Part shown: positions 26,818-35,889 of the stretch, piece after piece
How the letters are laid out: every line of letters begins with the position of its first letter
Numbering within the stretch: position 1 is the stretch's first letter
Assembly (NCBI GenBank): GCA_947504025.1
Contig: CANNFX010000002.1
Span: 1-64,000, forward strand
Length of the DNA stretch: 64,000 nucleotides
Direction of reading: 5' to 3'
From: an uncultured Sphingomonadaceae bacterium
GTDB lineage: Bacteria; Pseudomonadota; Alphaproteobacteria; Sphingomonadales; Sphingomonadaceae
Notes under the pieces: generated by a model
What the model saw: only the letters and a program-made list of their open reading frames with translations
Databases searched by the model: none
Told to the model about the DNA's origin: nothing
Translations under genes and position numbers: made by a program

Positions 26818-27980
26818 AATAGCGGAAGCTGGCCTTCCTTCGCATCGCGGCGTTTTGCCTCCTGTTCGTCATCTTGTTCTAACGATGACAGGGTGAGGCC
26901 CATCAATCTTATCGGCAGAGGCAACGGCACGACATCTGCTAGCAATTCATGACCAATAGCGAAGAACTGCTCCTTATCTGCAACATAGTCCGGCAGCGAC
27001 TTTGAACGCGACATATTTTTGAAATCATTGAATTTTAGCTTCAGGGTTACGGTCCTGCCTTTGGCCTTGGACTTTTCGATCCGCTCCCACACTATGTCCA
27101 CGATCCGGTCCATCGTTTCACGCAGGGCGTGACCGGAGGAGATGTCTTCATTGAATGTTCGTTCCCCGCCCACTGACTTGCGGATGCGGTTTGCGCGCAC
27201 GGGCCGCAGGTCGATGCCTCGCGCTGCACGATATAGATAGTCAGCCAAGCTGCCGAAATGTGCCCGCATCCATGCGATGTCTTTTTCGGCCAGGTCTGCG
27301 CCGGTTTCGATACCAAGCTTGGCCATTTTCTCTGCGCCGCGCGGGCCAACGCCGTGGAAACGCCGTACAGGCAGTGACTGGACGAATGCCGCCCCTTCGC
27401 CGGGCCGGATCACACAAATGCCGTCGGGCTTGTTCTGATCGCTGGCTAGCTTAGCGAGAAATTTGTTGTAACTAACCCCGGCGCTGGCAGTCAGCTCCGT
27501 TTCCTCATGAATTTTCGCGCGGATCAATTCGGCGATCCTAGTGGCCGAACCGATACCGTGCAGATCGTCCGTCACATCTAGATAGGCTTCGTCGAGGCTC
27601 AGCGGTTCGACATGCGGTGTGTGATACTTGAATATCTCGCGGATGATGTTTGATGCTTCGCGGTAGGCTTCGAAGCGGTGCTTCACAAAAATAAGATCGG
27701 GGCACCGCCGTTTGGCTGTGACCGAGGGCATGGCGGATTTTACGCCGAACTTGCGCGCCTCGTAGCTCGCCGCTGCGACCACTCCGCGTCCGCCGGCACC
27801 ACCCACCGCAACCGGTTTGCCGCGAAGCGAGGGATCATCGCGCTGCTCCACGCTAGCGAAAAATGCGTCCATATCGACATGGATGATCTTGCGCAGACCG
27901 CCCTCGGCTTCGGGGCCAACTTCGGTTTCATCGGGATAATCTGTCTCGGGCGAATCCATCAGGTTGGTAGGATAGGCCAT
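26814..27980 (-). CDS. dinB: DNA polymerase IV (Y family)
   Basis: The ATG at 27980 gives 388 residues, near the usual length; in-frame codons reaching to 28127 would overlap the divergent MFS gene. Palm motifs HVDMDAFFASVEQRDDPSLRG and EPLSLDEAYLDVTDD carry the catalytic acidic residues; the HhH segment (VRRFHGVGPRGAEKMAKLGI) and little-finger region follow. The C-terminus QLPLF is a beta-clamp binding motif. It performs translesion synthesis. No LexA box was recognised upstream. The start could also be the ATG at 27959. Confidence 0.93.
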   Translation of the reverse strand: MAYPTNLMDSPETDYPDETEVGPEAEGGLRKIIHVDMDAFFASVEQRDDPSLRGKPVAVGGAGGRGVVAAASYEARKFGVKSAMPSVTAKRRCPDLIFVKHRFEAYREASNIIREIFKYHTPHVEPLSLDEAYLDVTDDLHGIGSATRIAELIRAKIHEETELTASAGVSYNKFLAKLASDQNKPDGICVIRPGEGAAFVQSLPVRRFHGVGPRGAEKMAKLGIETGADLAEKDIAWMRAHFGSLADYLYRAARGIDLRPVRANRIRKSVGGERTFNEDISSGHALRETMDRIVDIVWERIEKSKAKGRTVTLKLKFNDFKNMSRSKSLPDYVADKEQFFAIGHELLADVVPLPLPIRLMGLTLSSLEQDDEQEAKRRDAKEGQLPLF

Positions 27981-28068
27981 ACGCGTGGATTTGAAACGCC
28001 CTGTGAAATTGTGCGTTGCAACACGAAACGGGCTTTTCATTCGGTCCGTCACCCCCCAAAGGAGGCGG

Positions 28069-29325
28069 ATGGAACAGGCTGTACCGACAACGAAGCGCCC
28101 CTTGGGCGAGCGCGAACTGATCGGCATGATGGCAGCTTTGATGAGCCTTCAAGCATTTGGCATTGATGCAATGCTGCCTGCGCTTGGCGAAATCGCCACT
28201 GGTTTCGGTATGACGGGTAATGACCGGCAATTGGTCATTGGAGCCTATTTCCTTGGCGCTGGTGCGGGCGCGTTTTTCCCAGGAGCATTTGCCGACCGTT
28301 TTGGACGCCGTCCGGTACTGTTTTTCGGATTGGCGTTCTACATAACACTGTCGATCGCCTGCGCGCTGGTTACCGATTTTGAATGGCTTATCGCTCTGCG
28401 GCTAGTCCAGGGGTTTGGCGCTGCCGGCCTAAGTGTGGTGCCGGTCGCCATTGTACGCGACAAGATGGGCGGTGACCGAATGGCGCGTCTGATGAGCCTG
28501 ATCATGATGATCTTCCTCGTCGTACCAATCCTTGCGCCGGCAGTCGGTCAGATAATTCTGATCTTTGCCGGCTGGCGGTGGATTTTCGGCGCGATGGCTG
28601 TGGCTAGTCTGGTGGTCGGTCTATGGGTGTGGCTTCGCTTGCCTGAAACACTCACAGCAGAAACTGAACAGAAAATTGATATCCCGACCATCCTTGCCAA
28701 TATGCGAGAGGCATTGGCCCGTCGCGAAGCGATTGGATATGTGCTGGGCAGCGCATTGGTTTTTGGATCGTTGTTCGGTTTCCTCAACTCCTCGCAGCAA
28801 TTGATCAGCGAGAGCTTTGGCGCGGGAAACAGCTTTCCGCTGATCTTCGGTGCGGCAGTTCTGGGAATGGTGGTCGCTAACTTTACCAATTCGAGGATTG
28901 TGGAAAGGTTTGGAGCGCGCCGTGTCAGTCATGCCGCGTTGTTCGCATTTCTAGCGGTCAGCTGTGTTCAGCTATGGTCGTCCAGTCAGCCCGATCAGTC
29001 ACTGTGGGAATTCGTACCGCTGCTCAGCATAGCGATGGCGACGATGGGCTTTATCGGTTCGAATTTCAGTTCGATAGCCATGCAGCCATTTCACCGTATC
29101 GCCGGGGCAGCTTCATCTGCGCAAACCAGCTTGCGGATGATTACTGGGGCAGTCCTTGGTAGCTTCATTGGCTCGATGTATGACGGTACTGCAAGGCCGC
29201 TGGCGATTGCGATGCTGCTTTGCGGATTTTTGGCTCTGGGAGCGATCCTGTACAGCGAGCGGGGCAAGCTGTTCGGCCGCCGAGTTCCTGAAACAGATGA
29301 AACAGATACGGTTCCTGCTGAATGA
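28069..29325 (+). CDS. MFS multidrug efflux transporter (Bcr/CflA type)
   Basis: The ATG at 28069 follows an AAAGGAGG ribosome site; in-frame codons further upstream lie in the divergent dinB leader. The 418-residue protein has 12 predicted transmembrane segments. Motifs are DAMLPALGEIATGF in helix 1 and GAFADRFGRRPVLFFGL, the MFS loop 2-3 signature. RLVQGFGAAGLSVVPVAIVRD matches the Bcr/CflA drug-resistance group. It likely exports hydrophobic drugs by proton antiport; substrate is unknown. Its stop overlaps glpD (ATGA). Confidence 0.9.
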   Translation: MEQAVPTTKRPLGERELIGMMAALMSLQAFGIDAMLPALGEIATGFGMTGNDRQLVIGAYFLGAGAGAFFPGAFADRFGRRPVLFFGLAFYITLSIACALVTDFEWLIALRLVQGFGAAGLSVVPVAIVRDKMGGDRMARLMSLIMMIFLVVPILAPAVGQIILIFAGWRWIFGAMAVASLVVGLWVWLRLPETLTAETEQKIDIPTILANMREALARREAIGYVLGSALVFGSLFGFLNSSQQLISESFGAGNSFPLIFGAAVLGMVVANFTNSRIVERFGARRVSHAALFAFLAVSCVQLWSSSQPDQSLWEFVPLLSIAMATMGFIGSNFSSIAMQPFHRIAGAASSAQTSLRMITGAVLGSFIGSMYDGTARPLAIAMLLCGFLALGAILYSERGKLFGRRVPETDETDTVPAE

Positions 29326-30794
29326 GCGTGATTTATGACATAGCTGTGATCGGAGGCGGAGTGAACGGGGCAGGCATCGCGCGCGATGCCGCCGGACGCG
29401 GCGCGAAAGTGCTATTGCTCGAAGCGCACGACCTCGCCAGTGGGACCTCCTCCGCCTCAACCAAGTTAGTGCATGGAGGCTTACGCTATCTCGAATATTA
29501 CGAGTTTGCTCTGGTTCGTGAGGCGCTGAGTGAGCGCGAGAAGCTGTGGGCCATTGCGCCGCATATCATCTGGCCGATGCGCTTCGTCTTGCCGCATGAT
29601 CAGAACCAGCGCCCGCGCTGGCTGCTGCGGCTTGGTCTGTTCCTTTACGATCATATCGGCGGACGGGTGAAACTGCCCGGAGCCAAGAGCATCGACTTCG
29701 CGAACCATCCATCGGGCCCGCCGCTAGAGCCGCAATACACACGCGGTTTCGAATATAGCGATCTGTGGGTCGACGATGCGCGTCTCGTTGTTCTCAATGC
29801 GATGGACGCCCGCGAACATGGTGCTGATATTCGGACCAACTGTCCGATGCAAGGCGCCCGGCGCGAGGGTGATCTGTGGCATATTACCACGCCGCAGGGC
29901 GAGTTTCAGGCCAAGGCGCTGGTCAACGCAGGTGGACCAGGCGCAGACGATGTCGCCGCCGCTACAGGCCGCAATCCTTCCTATGGCATCCGCCGCGTGC
30001 GCGGATCGCATATCGTTACGCGCAAACTGTTCGACCATCCCTACGCTTATATCTTCCAGCTGCCCGATACGCGGATCGCCTTTGCGATACCGTGGGAGGG
30101 CGAGTTTACGCTGATCGGAACGACGGATCGCGATCACGAGGACGGGCTGGATAAGGTTCACGCCGAACCGGACGAGATCGAGTATCTTTGCAAGGAGGCT
30201 AGCGCTTACTTCAAGCAGGACCTTACAGCCGCCGATGTGGTGCACACCTATGCCGGTGTTCGCGCACTGGTGGACGACGGATCAGGCAAGCCGGAGGCCG
30301 CGACGCGTGGCTATCGTTTACCTATCTCGTCCGAGAATGAAGGCGCACCGATGCTCGGCGTCTATGGCGGCAAGATCACATCCTATCGCCATCTGGCCGA
30401 AGAAGCTGTCGATATGTTGAGCGAGCGGCTATCCGCACTGACTGGCAAGCCTTGGACAACCGAGGAGCCATTGCCCGGCGGTGATTTTCCGGTCGACGCT
30501 CAGGATGATCTGATCGAGACTTTGCAGTCCGAATACGCCTTCCTGTCAGACTTCGATGCGATGCGTATTGGCCGCGCTTACGGCACGCGGGCTGTAAAGT
30601 GGCTCGGCAAAGCCAAGACCCGCAGCGACCTCGGGCGCGCATTCGGGGCGGGGCTGAGCGAGGCTGAAGTCGATTACCTCCGCGCCGAAGAATGGGCGAC
30701 CACAGCCGACGACATCCTCTATCGCCGCAGCAAGCTCGGTGTGCATATGACCGAGGCGGAGCGTGCCGAACTCAAGGACTTTATGGGCGGCTAG
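29322..30794 (+). CDS. glpD: Glycerol-3-phosphate dehydrogenase (FAD, aerobic)
   Basis: The 490-residue flavoprotein has the FAD motif IAVIGGGVNGAGIARDAAGRG, SSASTKLVHGGLRYLE and the C-terminal EVDYLRAEEWATTADDILYRRSKLG segment of GlpD/GlpA. It oxidises sn-glycerol-3-phosphate to dihydroxyacetone phosphate and passes electrons to quinone at the membrane. It is coupled to the MFS gene by ATGA, with no glpK or glpF beside it. Its 3' end overlaps the carboxylase beta gene by 4 bp convergently. An aquaporin is present far downstream at 61324, though unlikely to be linked. Confidence 0.95.
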   Translation: MSVIYDIAVIGGGVNGAGIARDAAGRGAKVLLLEAHDLASGTSSASTKLVHGGLRYLEYYEFALVREALSEREKLWAIAPHIIWPMRFVLPHDQNQRPRWLLRLGLFLYDHIGGRVKLPGAKSIDFANHPSGPPLEPQYTRGFEYSDLWVDDARLVVLNAMDAREHGADIRTNCPMQGARREGDLWHITTPQGEFQAKALVNAGGPGADDVAAATGRNPSYGIRRVRGSHIVTRKLFDHPYAYIFQLPDTRIAFAIPWEGEFTLIGTTDRDHEDGLDKVHAEPDEIEYLCKEASAYFKQDLTAADVVHTYAGVRALVDDGSGKPEAATRGYRLPISSENEGAPMLGVYGGKITSYRHLAEEAVDMLSERLSALTGKPWTTEEPLPGGDFPVDAQDDLIETLQSEYAFLSDFDAMRIGRAYGTRAVKWLGKAKTRSDLGRAFGAGLSEAEVDYLRAEEWATTADDILYRRSKLGVHMTEAERAELKDFMGG

Positions 30795-32317
30795 TTCCGC
30801 TCTTCCAGCTTCCGCCACGCCAGATCAGCAAATTCACATAGTAGGGGCCGCGTGTCGCGCGGGTCGATGATGTCCTCCACGCCAAATCGTTCGGCGCTGC
30901 GGAACGGGCTGCGAACTTTGTTCAGCCGGTCGCGGATGGTTTCGAGATGCGCGGCGGGGTTATCAGCCTCTTCCAGTTCCGACTTGTAAGCCACTTCGAT
31001 CCCGCCTTCGATGGGCAAGCTTCCCCAGTCGCCGCTCGGCCATGCGAAGCGGTATTGGAAATTATCGGCGTTGCTCATCGCGCTGCCCGCGATACCGTAA
31101 GCGCGGCGGATGATGACCGAGGCCAGTGGCACTTTAGCGCGGTAGATCGCATTCATCGCGTTCACGCCGTAGCGGATCGTGGCGGTTTCCTCGGCCAATT
31201 TGCCGATCATGAAGCCGGGATTGTCGACCAGATGGACAATCGGCAGGCGGAATTGGTCGGCTAGCTTGACGAAGCGTTCGACCTTTTCGGCAGTTTTTGC
31301 TTCCCATGATCCGCCGAGGAACGTCGGATCGCTCGCCACTACGGCAACGGGCCAGCCATCGAGCCGTGCAAATGCGGTAATTGCAGCGCGGCCCCATTGG
31401 CGGCCCATTTCGAAGGTGCTGCCGGCATCGAACACCGCTTCCAACGCGCGGCGCATGGAATAGACTTGCTTGGCATCGCGCGGAACTAGGCTGAGCAGAG
31501 CTTCATCGCGGCGATCCACGGGGTCATTGCACTCGCTGCGCTCAGCCAATGCGCCGATATGGCCGGGGAGATAGGACAGGAAGCGCCTTGCAGCGTCGAA
31601 AGCCGCGTCCTCGCTCGGCACTTCATCATCGACCACGCCGTTGCGTGTGTGGATGTCGCTGCCGCCGAGGCTTTCCTTGTCGGACGTCTCGCCCAGCGCC
31701 TCGACCACGGCGGGCCCAGCGGCGAAGAGCTGGCTCAGGCCTTTGACCATGACCGAATAGTGACTGGCGACGATGCGTGCGGCGCCGAGGCCCGCTGTCG
31801 GGCCCAGTGCCAATGCGACGACCGGAACGCTATCGAGGTTTTCGACCACATCGCTCCAGCCCGGAACGGCCGGGACGTAGGTTGCGCCCATCTGTTCGAG
31901 CATTTTGACCGAGCCGCCACCGCCCGTGCCGTCGATCATGCGGATCAGTGGCAGGCGCAAGTCGTTCACCATCGCTTCGCATTGCGTCATCTTGCGGTGG
32001 ATCGAGGCATCGCCCGCCCCGCCGCGCACGGTGAAATCATCGGCTGAGAGGACGACCGGGCGGCCCGCCACATTAGCGCGGCCGAACAGGAAGGGGGCAG
32101 GCATGACAGCCTCAAGCTCGCCGTCATCGTCATAGGTGCCTTTGCCCGCGATCTTGCCGATTTCGCGGAAGGAGCCATCATCCGCCATCGCAGTCAGGCG
32201 CGCGCGGGCATCCATCTTGCCGCGCGAATGCTGGCGCGAAACCTTATCCGCCCCGCCCATTTCCTCGGCGAGGGCGCTGCGTTTGGCGAGTTCGTCTAGC
32301 TCTGCCTTCCAGCTCAC
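30791..32317 (-). CDS. Acyl-CoA carboxylase, carboxyltransferase (beta) subunit
   Basis: The 508-residue protein has a two-half carboxyltransferase fold. The N half shows HSRGKMDARARLTAM, DFTVRGGAGDASIHRKM and MIDGTGGGGSVKMLEQMG. The C half shows SDPTFLGGSWEAKTAEKVERF, LVDNPGFMIGKLAEE and RAYGIAGSAMSNADN. It transfers the carboxyl group from carboxybiotin to an acyl-CoA. Its stop region overlaps glpD and its start overlaps the biotin subunit gene (ATGA). Substrate (propionyl, methylcrotonyl or another branched acyl-CoA) cannot be fixed by eye; a link to branched-chain catabolism is plausible. Confidence 0.9.
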   Translation of the reverse strand: MSWKAELDELAKRSALAEEMGGADKVSRQHSRGKMDARARLTAMADDGSFREIGKIAGKGTYDDDGELEAVMPAPFLFGRANVAGRPVVLSADDFTVRGGAGDASIHRKMTQCEAMVNDLRLPLIRMIDGTGGGGSVKMLEQMGATYVPAVPGWSDVVENLDSVPVVALALGPTAGLGAARIVASHYSVMVKGLSQLFAAGPAVVEALGETSDKESLGGSDIHTRNGVVDDEVPSEDAAFDAARRFLSYLPGHIGALAERSECNDPVDRRDEALLSLVPRDAKQVYSMRRALEAVFDAGSTFEMGRQWGRAAITAFARLDGWPVAVVASDPTFLGGSWEAKTAEKVERFVKLADQFRLPIVHLVDNPGFMIGKLAEETATIRYGVNAMNAIYRAKVPLASVIIRRAYGIAGSAMSNADNFQYRFAWPSGDWGSLPIEGGIEVAYKSELEEADNPAAHLETIRDRLNKVRSPFRSAERFGVEDIIDPRDTRPLLCEFADLAWRKLEERN

Positions 32318-34221
32318 TCGGCAGCCTTCTCGATCCGTGCCAACAGCGCCTCGACCTGAACCTGACCGCCTTCGCTGGCGTTGAGTTCGGCCACGGTGCC
32401 GTCAAACGGAGCGGTCAGCGCATGTTCCATCTTCATCGCCTCCAGCACCAGCAAGCGCTGTCCGGCAGTCACCGCATCACCCTCGGCCACATCGACCGCA
32501 ATGACCTTACCCGGCATGGGGGAGAGGATCGCGCCGTCTGCGGCTGAGGCTTGGCCGGTGTTATTTGGCCGAGTAGAAAGGAAGTAATTCTGCCCATCAT
32601 CGTTTAGAATCCAGCCCCCGTCATGCCGAATTGCATGATGAGAATAGATATCGAGACCGGGAAACTTTGGTGTGTCGGCGACGATAGTTTGCCCATTTCC
32701 ATGAAACACCGCCCGTATTGTGGGGGCAGAGTTCAACCGGAATCCAATTAAAGCCTTTGAGGCTCCTTCTCCGAAGTTATCCGAGAGGTCTTCACTCGTT
32801 AGGAGTATCTCATTGCCAAGCGCGCTATCAATTACCCGAGTTGGCGTGCTTTCTGAAGGTATCAACTCTTCTGCAAAAGACTCGATAAACCCAGTTGAAA
32901 TATTAGCGGCGCGAAATGCAGAATGATCGACGCAACGGAAAAGAAAGCCAGCGTTCGTTCTAAGCGGCCAAATATTGAACGCCCACAATTCATCTTTCAT
33001 CATATCAATTGCTGCAGCACGGTCGGTGCTGTGAAAGATAACTTTTCCAATCATTGGATCGTAAAATGGCGAGATACTATCGCCAATCTCGACTCCAAAA
33101 TCCGCGCGAGCGCCAAATCGGAACATCTCTGAGAGTACTTCGATGCGTCCTACACTCGGCAAGAACCCCTTGGCCGGATCCTCCGCATAAAGCCGCGCTT
33201 CAATCGCCCAGCCGTCAATCTCAATCTCGTCCTGCTTCAGCGGCAGTTCTTCGCCGCTCGCGACGCGCAATTGCCATTCGACCAGGTCAACGCCGGTGAT
33301 CTCTTCTGTGACCGGATGTTCGACTTGCAGGCGGGTGTTCATTTCCATGAACCAGATGCGGTCGGCTTTGAGGCCCTCACTCGCGTCGGCGATGAATTCT
33401 ATGGTGCCTGCGCCGACATAATTGACCGCTTTTGCTGCACGAATTGCTGCGCAGCATAATTCTTCGCGGGTTGCAGCATTCATGCCCGGTGCAGGGGCTT
33501 CTTCGATGACTTTCTGGTGGCGCCTTTGCAGCGAACAATCGCGTTCGAACAGGTGGACAACATTGCCGTGTGTGTCGCCGAAGACCTGCACTTCGATATG
33601 GCGCGGGCTGGTGATCCATTTCTCCAGCAGCACTTCATCATTGCCGAAACTCGCCTTGGCCTCGCGGCGGCAGCTTTGCAGCATTTCGGCGAAGTCTGCC
33701 GCAGCGTCGACCTTGCGCATACCCTTACCGCCACCGCCCGCAACGGCCTTGATCAGAACGGGATAGCCAATGGCGTCCGCTTCTTTGGCGAGCCGTTCGA
33801 CCGACTGGTCGTCACCCATATAACCGGGCGTTACTGGCACGCCTGCATCCTGCATCAATTTCTTGGCGGCATCTTTGAGGCCCATTGCGCGGATGCTGTC
33901 GGGGTTTGGGCCAACCCAGATCAGGCCAGCGTTCTGCACTGCTTGCGCGAAATCAGCATTTTCGGACAGGAAGCCGTAACCCGGATGGATCGCCTCCGCG
34001 CCGGATTGCTTGGCCGCGGCGATGATCTTCTCGCCGACCAGATAGCTTTCGTTCGCAGGAGAGGGGCCGATGTGCACGGCCTCGTCAGCCTGCCGGACAT
34101 GCAGCGCCTTCGCGTCGGCATCCGAGTATACGGCGACGGTGCGGATGCCCATTTCACGGGCAGTGCGGATAATGCGGCAGGCGATCTCGCCACGATTGGC
34201 GATAAGGAGCGATTGTATCAT
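32314..34221 (-). CDS. Acyl-CoA carboxylase, biotin carboxylase / biotin carrier (alpha) subunit
   Basis: The ATG at 34221 (MIQSLLIANRGEIACRI) is the natural start; codons further upstream overlap crtB. The 635-residue protein has the biotin carboxylase ATP-grasp domain (ANRGEIACRIIRTA, KAVAGGGGKGMRKV, RDCSLQRRHQKVIEEAPAP, MEMNTRLQVEHPVTEEITG) and a C-terminal biotinyl domain with VLEAMKMEHAL. Between residues about 362 and 548 the DNA drops to near 48% GC against about 60% on both sides, with different codon choice, as if this segment had a separate history. It partners with the beta subunit. Confidence 0.92.
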   Translation of the reverse strand: MIQSLLIANRGEIACRIIRTAREMGIRTVAVYSDADAKALHVRQADEAVHIGPSPANESYLVGEKIIAAAKQSGAEAIHPGYGFLSENADFAQAVQNAGLIWVGPNPDSIRAMGLKDAAKKLMQDAGVPVTPGYMGDDQSVERLAKEADAIGYPVLIKAVAGGGGKGMRKVDAAADFAEMLQSCRREAKASFGNDEVLLEKWITSPRHIEVQVFGDTHGNVVHLFERDCSLQRRHQKVIEEAPAPGMNAATREELCCAAIRAAKAVNYVGAGTIEFIADASEGLKADRIWFMEMNTRLQVEHPVTEEITGVDLVEWQLRVASGEELPLKQDEIEIDGWAIEARLYAEDPAKGFLPSVGRIEVLSEMFRFGARADFGVEIGDSISPFYDPMIGKVIFHSTDRAAAIDMMKDELWAFNIWPLRTNAGFLFRCVDHSAFRAANISTGFIESFAEELIPSESTPTRVIDSALGNEILLTSEDLSDNFGEGASKALIGFRLNSAPTIRAVFHGNGQTIVADTPKFPGLDIYSHHAIRHDGGWILNDDGQNYFLSTRPNNTGQASAADGAILSPMPGKVIAVDVAEGDAVTAGQRLLVLEAMKMEHALTAPFDGTVAELNASEGGQVQVEALLARIEKAAE

Positions 34222-34231
34222 ATGAAAGCGG

Positions 34232-35209
34232 TTAAGCTGCCCGCGCACGCTCCGCAAGGTCGCGCCGGTTCCAACGGGGCATTTCGTGCATTTTCGGTGC
34301 GGGGCCCAGCGCTTCGAAGAAGGCCGCAAATACATGGCCGAGTTTTGCCATTTTAGTGGTTTGCACCCGTTCTAGCCAATCCTCCGGCCCTTGATCGCGG
34401 ACTTTATGTCCGATGCCGGTGTAAATACGCGCAGCTGACAGAACCGCCCAGCGGCTGCGGAAGGGAAGGCGGTGCGCACCGACGCGCGATGCCTTTGCAT
34501 GTGAGTCCATCAAGTCAGCCAGCTGCACGGCCATCGAATGTAGTTCCTTGCGGTGATGCGGCTTCATATGCTGGCCGGGTTCAATGTCCTGATAAACCAG
34601 CCATTCGACTGGCAGATAGCAGCGGTCGGCAGCGTCATCTTCACCCACATCGCGCGCGATATTGGCGAGCTGGAACGCGAGGCCGAGATCGCATGCACGG
34701 TCGAGCGTATCCTCGTCATCGAGTTGCACGCCCATAACCTTTGCCATCATTACGCCGACAGCGCCCGCGACGTGATAGCAATATTGCATCAAATCGCCTT
34801 CGTTGCGGGGGCGCCAGTCTTTGGCGTCGAGCGCAAAGCCAGCGATGACGTCGTCAGTCATTTCGCGGGTGATCCCGCATTCCATGGCAACTAGGCCGAG
34901 CGCATCGAATGCCGGGTCGGCTGTCGGCTGTCCGTCCATCGCGCGCTGCGTCAGAAGGCGGATAGAGCTTAGCCGCTTTGCTGGGTCGGATTGATCACCG
35001 AGCTCGCCGCCCATGTCCTGCGCATCGGCGATGTCGTCGCAGCGGCGACACCAAGCATACAGCAACCAGACCCGTTCACGCGTCACTTTGTCGAACAGCT
35101 TCGACGCGAAGGCGAAGCTCTTAGAGCCTTCTTCGATAGTGTCGCGAGCCTTTGCTACCAAGGCATCTCGATGCCGCCCGCCGCCTGCCTGCTTTGGCGT
35201 GGTCCGCAT
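34232..35209 (-). CDS. crtB: 15-cis-phytoene synthase
   Basis: The ATG at 35209 gives 325 residues, a usual length. A TTG at 35311 overlapping the upstream stop (TTGA) would add a Pro/Thr-rich leader with a PPTK repeat and cannot be excluded. Squalene/phytoene synthase motifs: SKSFAFASKLF, WCRRCDDIAD (first Asp-rich motif), YCYHVAGAVGVMM, LGLAFQLANIARDVGEDDAADRCYLP in parts (second Asp-rich motif DVGEDD). It condenses two GGPP to phytoene. It is the last gene of the crtY-crtI-LOG-crtB operon, 10 bp from the carboxylase gene. Confidence 0.94.
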   Translation of the reverse strand: MRTTPKQAGGGRHRDALVAKARDTIEEGSKSFAFASKLFDKVTRERVWLLYAWCRRCDDIADAQDMGGELGDQSDPAKRLSSIRLLTQRAMDGQPTADPAFDALGLVAMECGITREMTDDVIAGFALDAKDWRPRNEGDLMQYCYHVAGAVGVMMAKVMGVQLDDEDTLDRACDLGLAFQLANIARDVGEDDAADRCYLPVEWLVYQDIEPGQHMKPHHRKELHSMAVQLADLMDSHAKASRVGAHRLPFRSRWAVLSAARIYTGIGHKVRDQGPEDWLERVQTTKMAKLGHVFAAFFEALGPAPKMHEMPRWNRRDLAERARAA

Positions 35210-35307
35210 GATCGTCGAGGGGGCGAGATACCGCTCTCGCTGAGGTGCTCTGTTCGACGGCGACCCATTTGTTGGCGGCTTTGTCGGCGGTTTTGTAGGT
35301 GGCCGGT

Positions 35308-35889
35308 TCAAAGATCATCCGCCTTCATTTCGAAGATTGGCTGGTGCGGTTTGTACGCAGCCATCTTGCCCAGCAAACCTTCAATATCACCGTCCCAAAT
35401 CATGATCCCGTGATGGGCTGGGCGGACAAATCCGACTGCTGCCATATGGGCGTTATGGGCGATCAGGTGATCGTAGAAACCGAATGCATTGAGCAGCCCG
35501 ACGGGATTGGAGTGATAACCAAGCTGAGCCCAGCTTATGGCTTCCCACAATTCGTCCAGCGTGCCGACGCCGCCAGGGATTGTGACAAAGCCGTCCGACA
35601 GGTCGGTGAAGGCTTTCTTGCGCTCATGCATGCCTGATACGACGTGGAGTTCGGTGCAATCAGTATTGGCAACCTCGCTACCCGCTAGCGCTTCGGGGAT
35701 TACCCCGATTACTTCGCCGCCATTTTCGAGTGCGCCCTTCGCAACCGCGCCCATCAGGCCCAGTCGCCCGCCGCCGTAAACGACGCCGATGCCGCGCTTC
35801 GCCAGCGTCGCACCAACATCGTAGGCGAGGTCCATATAACCGCCATCTTCAGGCGTGGCCGAACCACAATATACCGCTAGTCTCTTCAC
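35308..35889 (-). CDS. LOG-family (TIGR00730) Rossmann-fold nucleotide phosphoribohydrolase
   Basis: The 193-residue protein starts at a GTG overlapping the crtI stop (GTGA). It has the LOG/lysine-decarboxylase-like motifs VYGGGRLGLMGAVAKGA and TIPGGVGTLDELWEAISWAQLG, i.e. PGGxGTxxE. Family members release free cytokinin base and ribose 5-phosphate from cytokinin riboside monophosphate, or cleave other nucleoside monophosphates. Its coupling between crtI and crtB is unusual: carotenoid synthesis has no known need for it, so the link is either chance or a house-cleaning role. Confidence 0.88.
   Translation of the reverse strand: MKRLAVYCGSATPEDGGYMDLAYDVGATLAKRGIGVVYGGGRLGLMGAVAKGALENGGEVIGVIPEALAGSEVANTDCTELHVVSGMHERKKAFTDLSDGFVTIPGGVGTLDELWEAISWAQLGYHSNPVGLLNAFGFYDHLIAHNAHMAAVGFVRPAHHGIMIWDGDIEGLLGKMAAYKPHQPIFEMKADDL

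Noticed and set aside
33517..34356. Plus-strand open frame of 279 codons
   Set aside because: It is antisense to the biotin carboxylase gene and crtB end, with His/Arg-rich composition typical of shadow frames.
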